Assembly: GCF_042767895.1 (NCBI RefSeq)
Contig: NC_091555.1
Coordinates: 26,181,767 to 26,201,766, forward strand
Direction of reading: 5' to 3'
Length of the DNA: 20,000 bases
DNA from: Penaeus vannamei
Lineage: Eukaryota; Arthropoda; Malacostraca; Decapoda; Penaeidae
Under the pieces are notes generated by a model that was not told the origin of the DNA, made no database searches, and worked only from the letters and a program-made list of their open reading frames with translations. The stretch's first letter is position 1. Each line of letters begins with the position of its first letter. Positions 18,950 to 20,000 of this stretch are shown here, piece by piece. The translations under genes and the position numbers were made by a program.

Positions 18950-19120
18950 TCCAGGGATGAAAACAGTGCATGTGGTTGCCTCTAATGCCCTCAGACGGTG
19001 CTGAGCGAGGTGCTGCTGCTGTAGAGAGGAGTTACTCGCTTAGTCTGGACTCCATTACAACGGGGGTATCCCACGTCCACTACAACACAGACCGAACTGG
19101 CCAACCAGGGTGCAGTAAAA
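18950..19120. other. Second moderate-GC unique island
   Basis: About 170 bp of balanced, non-repetitive sequence between AT-rich stretches, with a short gctgctgctg run at about 19010. No frame is convincingly coding. A minus-strand ctctctacag resembles a splice acceptor, but without a partner donor or open frame. It is not similar by eye to the island at 18081-18240. Confidence 0.4.
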
Positions 19121-19337
19121 GATATCAGATATAGCTAATAATTATAAATAACTATTTGTATAATTTACTCGATTCTGTTATTACCATAATTAAAACAAAA
19201 ATCGCACTCTTTTGTTTATGATAACGAAGTGTTACATACCTTCAACAGCCGTCTGATGAAAATCAGTATTATTATTGAGTTTTAGACAGTGAATAAAAGT
19301 GGAGTTACCTGTTTATATGTACACTGATTATTTAGAT
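19121..19337. other. AT-rich unique DNA; nothing supported
   Basis: Unique AT-rich sequence with no motif I can support. Confidence 0.6.
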
Positions 19338-19528
19338 CAGCAGTAGCAGTAGTAATACCATCATCTTTAGTATTACTACCATCATTATTGTTATATCACT
19401 ATCATTGTCATTATTATCACTATCAGTAGTATCATTTTAATCATTCCTCATATTAGCATTATCATCATCATTATTACCATTATTATCATCATTATTATCT
19501 TCATCATAATCATCATCATCACTATCTT
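19338..19528. repeat. Compound CAG/ATC/ATT trinucleotide tract
   Basis: It starts as cagcagtagcagtagtaat and becomes imperfect atcatc/attatt repeats through to about 19528, similar in style to 17690-17885. On the minus strand it gives Met/Ile runs that end the frame at 19448-19834. Confidence 0.9.
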
Positions 19529-19555
19529 AACAACAGCAACAACAACCAACCAACC
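19529..19555. repeat. (AAC)n-(AACC)n microsatellite
   Basis: aacaacagcaacaacaacc followed by two further AACC units. Confidence 0.9.
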
Positions 19556-19667
19556 TTGACTTCTCGCGAGAATGCGGATTCCAGATTTGTCTAAATTACT
19601 GTCCAGCGAGCAAAGGGAAGAAGATTGAATACGCTGGTTTAGACACAGAGCGACAGAAAACCACAAG

Positions 19668-19670
<3 letters not shown>

Positions 19671-19728
<58 letters not shown>
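19671..19728. repeat. (AG)15-(AGAC)7 compound microsatellite
   Basis: Fifteen uninterrupted AG dinucleotides (19671-19700) pass directly into seven AGAC tetranucleotides (19701-19728). Scattered agacagac and agacac words continue to about 19773. A single C gain in the AG run followed by 4-bp expansion would produce this. Confidence 0.97.
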
Positions 19729-19779
19729 TGGTCAAATCAATCAGACACAAAGACAGACAAGTGCAAAGACAGCCAGGAA

Positions 19780-19977
19780 CGAAAGGGATAAGAGGGGACG
19801 GGGTAAAAAGGAAATCGGGGGATGGAGAAGACAAGAGGAAGATTGATTACGGCGACGACAACGGAGAAGAAGAAGAAGAGAGAGGGAAATGAAGACGAAT
19901 TGGAGAAGGCAGATGATACAAGATTCAGCGAGATGGAAACAAGTTGGACCCGCGGGAGAGGAGGAGGAGGCGCGTTC
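19780..19977. repeat. Purine-rich right end with GAA/GAG words
   Basis: The stretch is dominated by A/G words (ggagaagac, gaagaagaagaagagagaggg at about 19866-19886, ggaggaggagg near 19960), with a few CG-containing interruptions. The + frame from ATG 19889 is open to the window end (about 37 codons), and the frame is open from about 19847. Composition alone explains this. Confidence 0.7.
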
Positions 19978-20000
19978 GAGGGGAGGCTCGACCGGGACGA

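Noticed and set aside
19448..19834. 128-codon minus-strand frame
   Set aside because: Built from (AG)n/(AGAC)n and ATC/ATT tracts (Ser-Leu and Met-Ile runs); no independent support.
19847..20000. + strand frame open to the right edge, with ATG at 19889
   Set aside because: About 50 codons, Arg/Glu-rich from AGA/GAG words in purine-rich DNA. It might be the start of an exon beyond the window, but nothing here supports it.

Overview
This window holds no gene I can support. It is eukaryotic repeat DNA, and the organism is probably an invertebrate with very many simple repeats. Dense and mixed (TA)n, (TAG)n, (ATT/ATC)n, (AC)n, (AG)n and (AGAC)n tracts separated by AT-rich unique DNA are typical of decapod crustaceans such as penaeid shrimp. 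That placement is inferred from repeat style alone; no gene or recognised transposon anchors it.

Bases 1 to about 15434 (77% of the window) are one uninterrupted minisatellite with a 17-bp unit, GTCGGTGAGGGAGGGAT or GTCGGTGAGGGTGGGCT, roughly 900 copies. It runs off the left edge. The + strand of the unit has ten G and one or two C. Units vary mainly at positions 12 (a/t) and 16 (a/c), plus a set of rarer marked variants. Those variants recur in the same order at several places, which reveals a higher-order layer. A tandem duplication of about 2.7-2.9 kb links about 2998-5860 to 6050-8693. Older partial copies lie at about 2370-2990 and 11984-12760, and there are local 15-unit (255-bp) and 30-unit (510-bp) duplications. 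Long minus-strand open frames inside the array follow from the unit lacking TTA, CTA and TCA on the + strand, and I do not call them genes.

Bases 15435-16240 are the right flank: a short GGATG-rich repeat split by about 220 bp of ordinary-composition unique DNA, then purine-rich DNA and a degenerate GCGTAATAAA repeat cluster. Bases 16240-17300 are stacked microsatellites: (AC)n, a GA-rich tract, a 75-bp (TA)n and a 520-bp (TAG)n.

Bases 17300-20000 are AT-rich intergenic or intronic-looking DNA with ATT/ATC tracts. They also contain two moderate-GC islands (about 18080-18240 and 18950-19120), a G7/C7 inverted repeat, a 19-bp-arm hairpin at 18682-18728, and an (AG)15(AGAC)7 compound microsatellite before a purine-rich right end. 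There are no operons, rRNA, tRNA, CRISPR arrays or complete mobile elements to describe.
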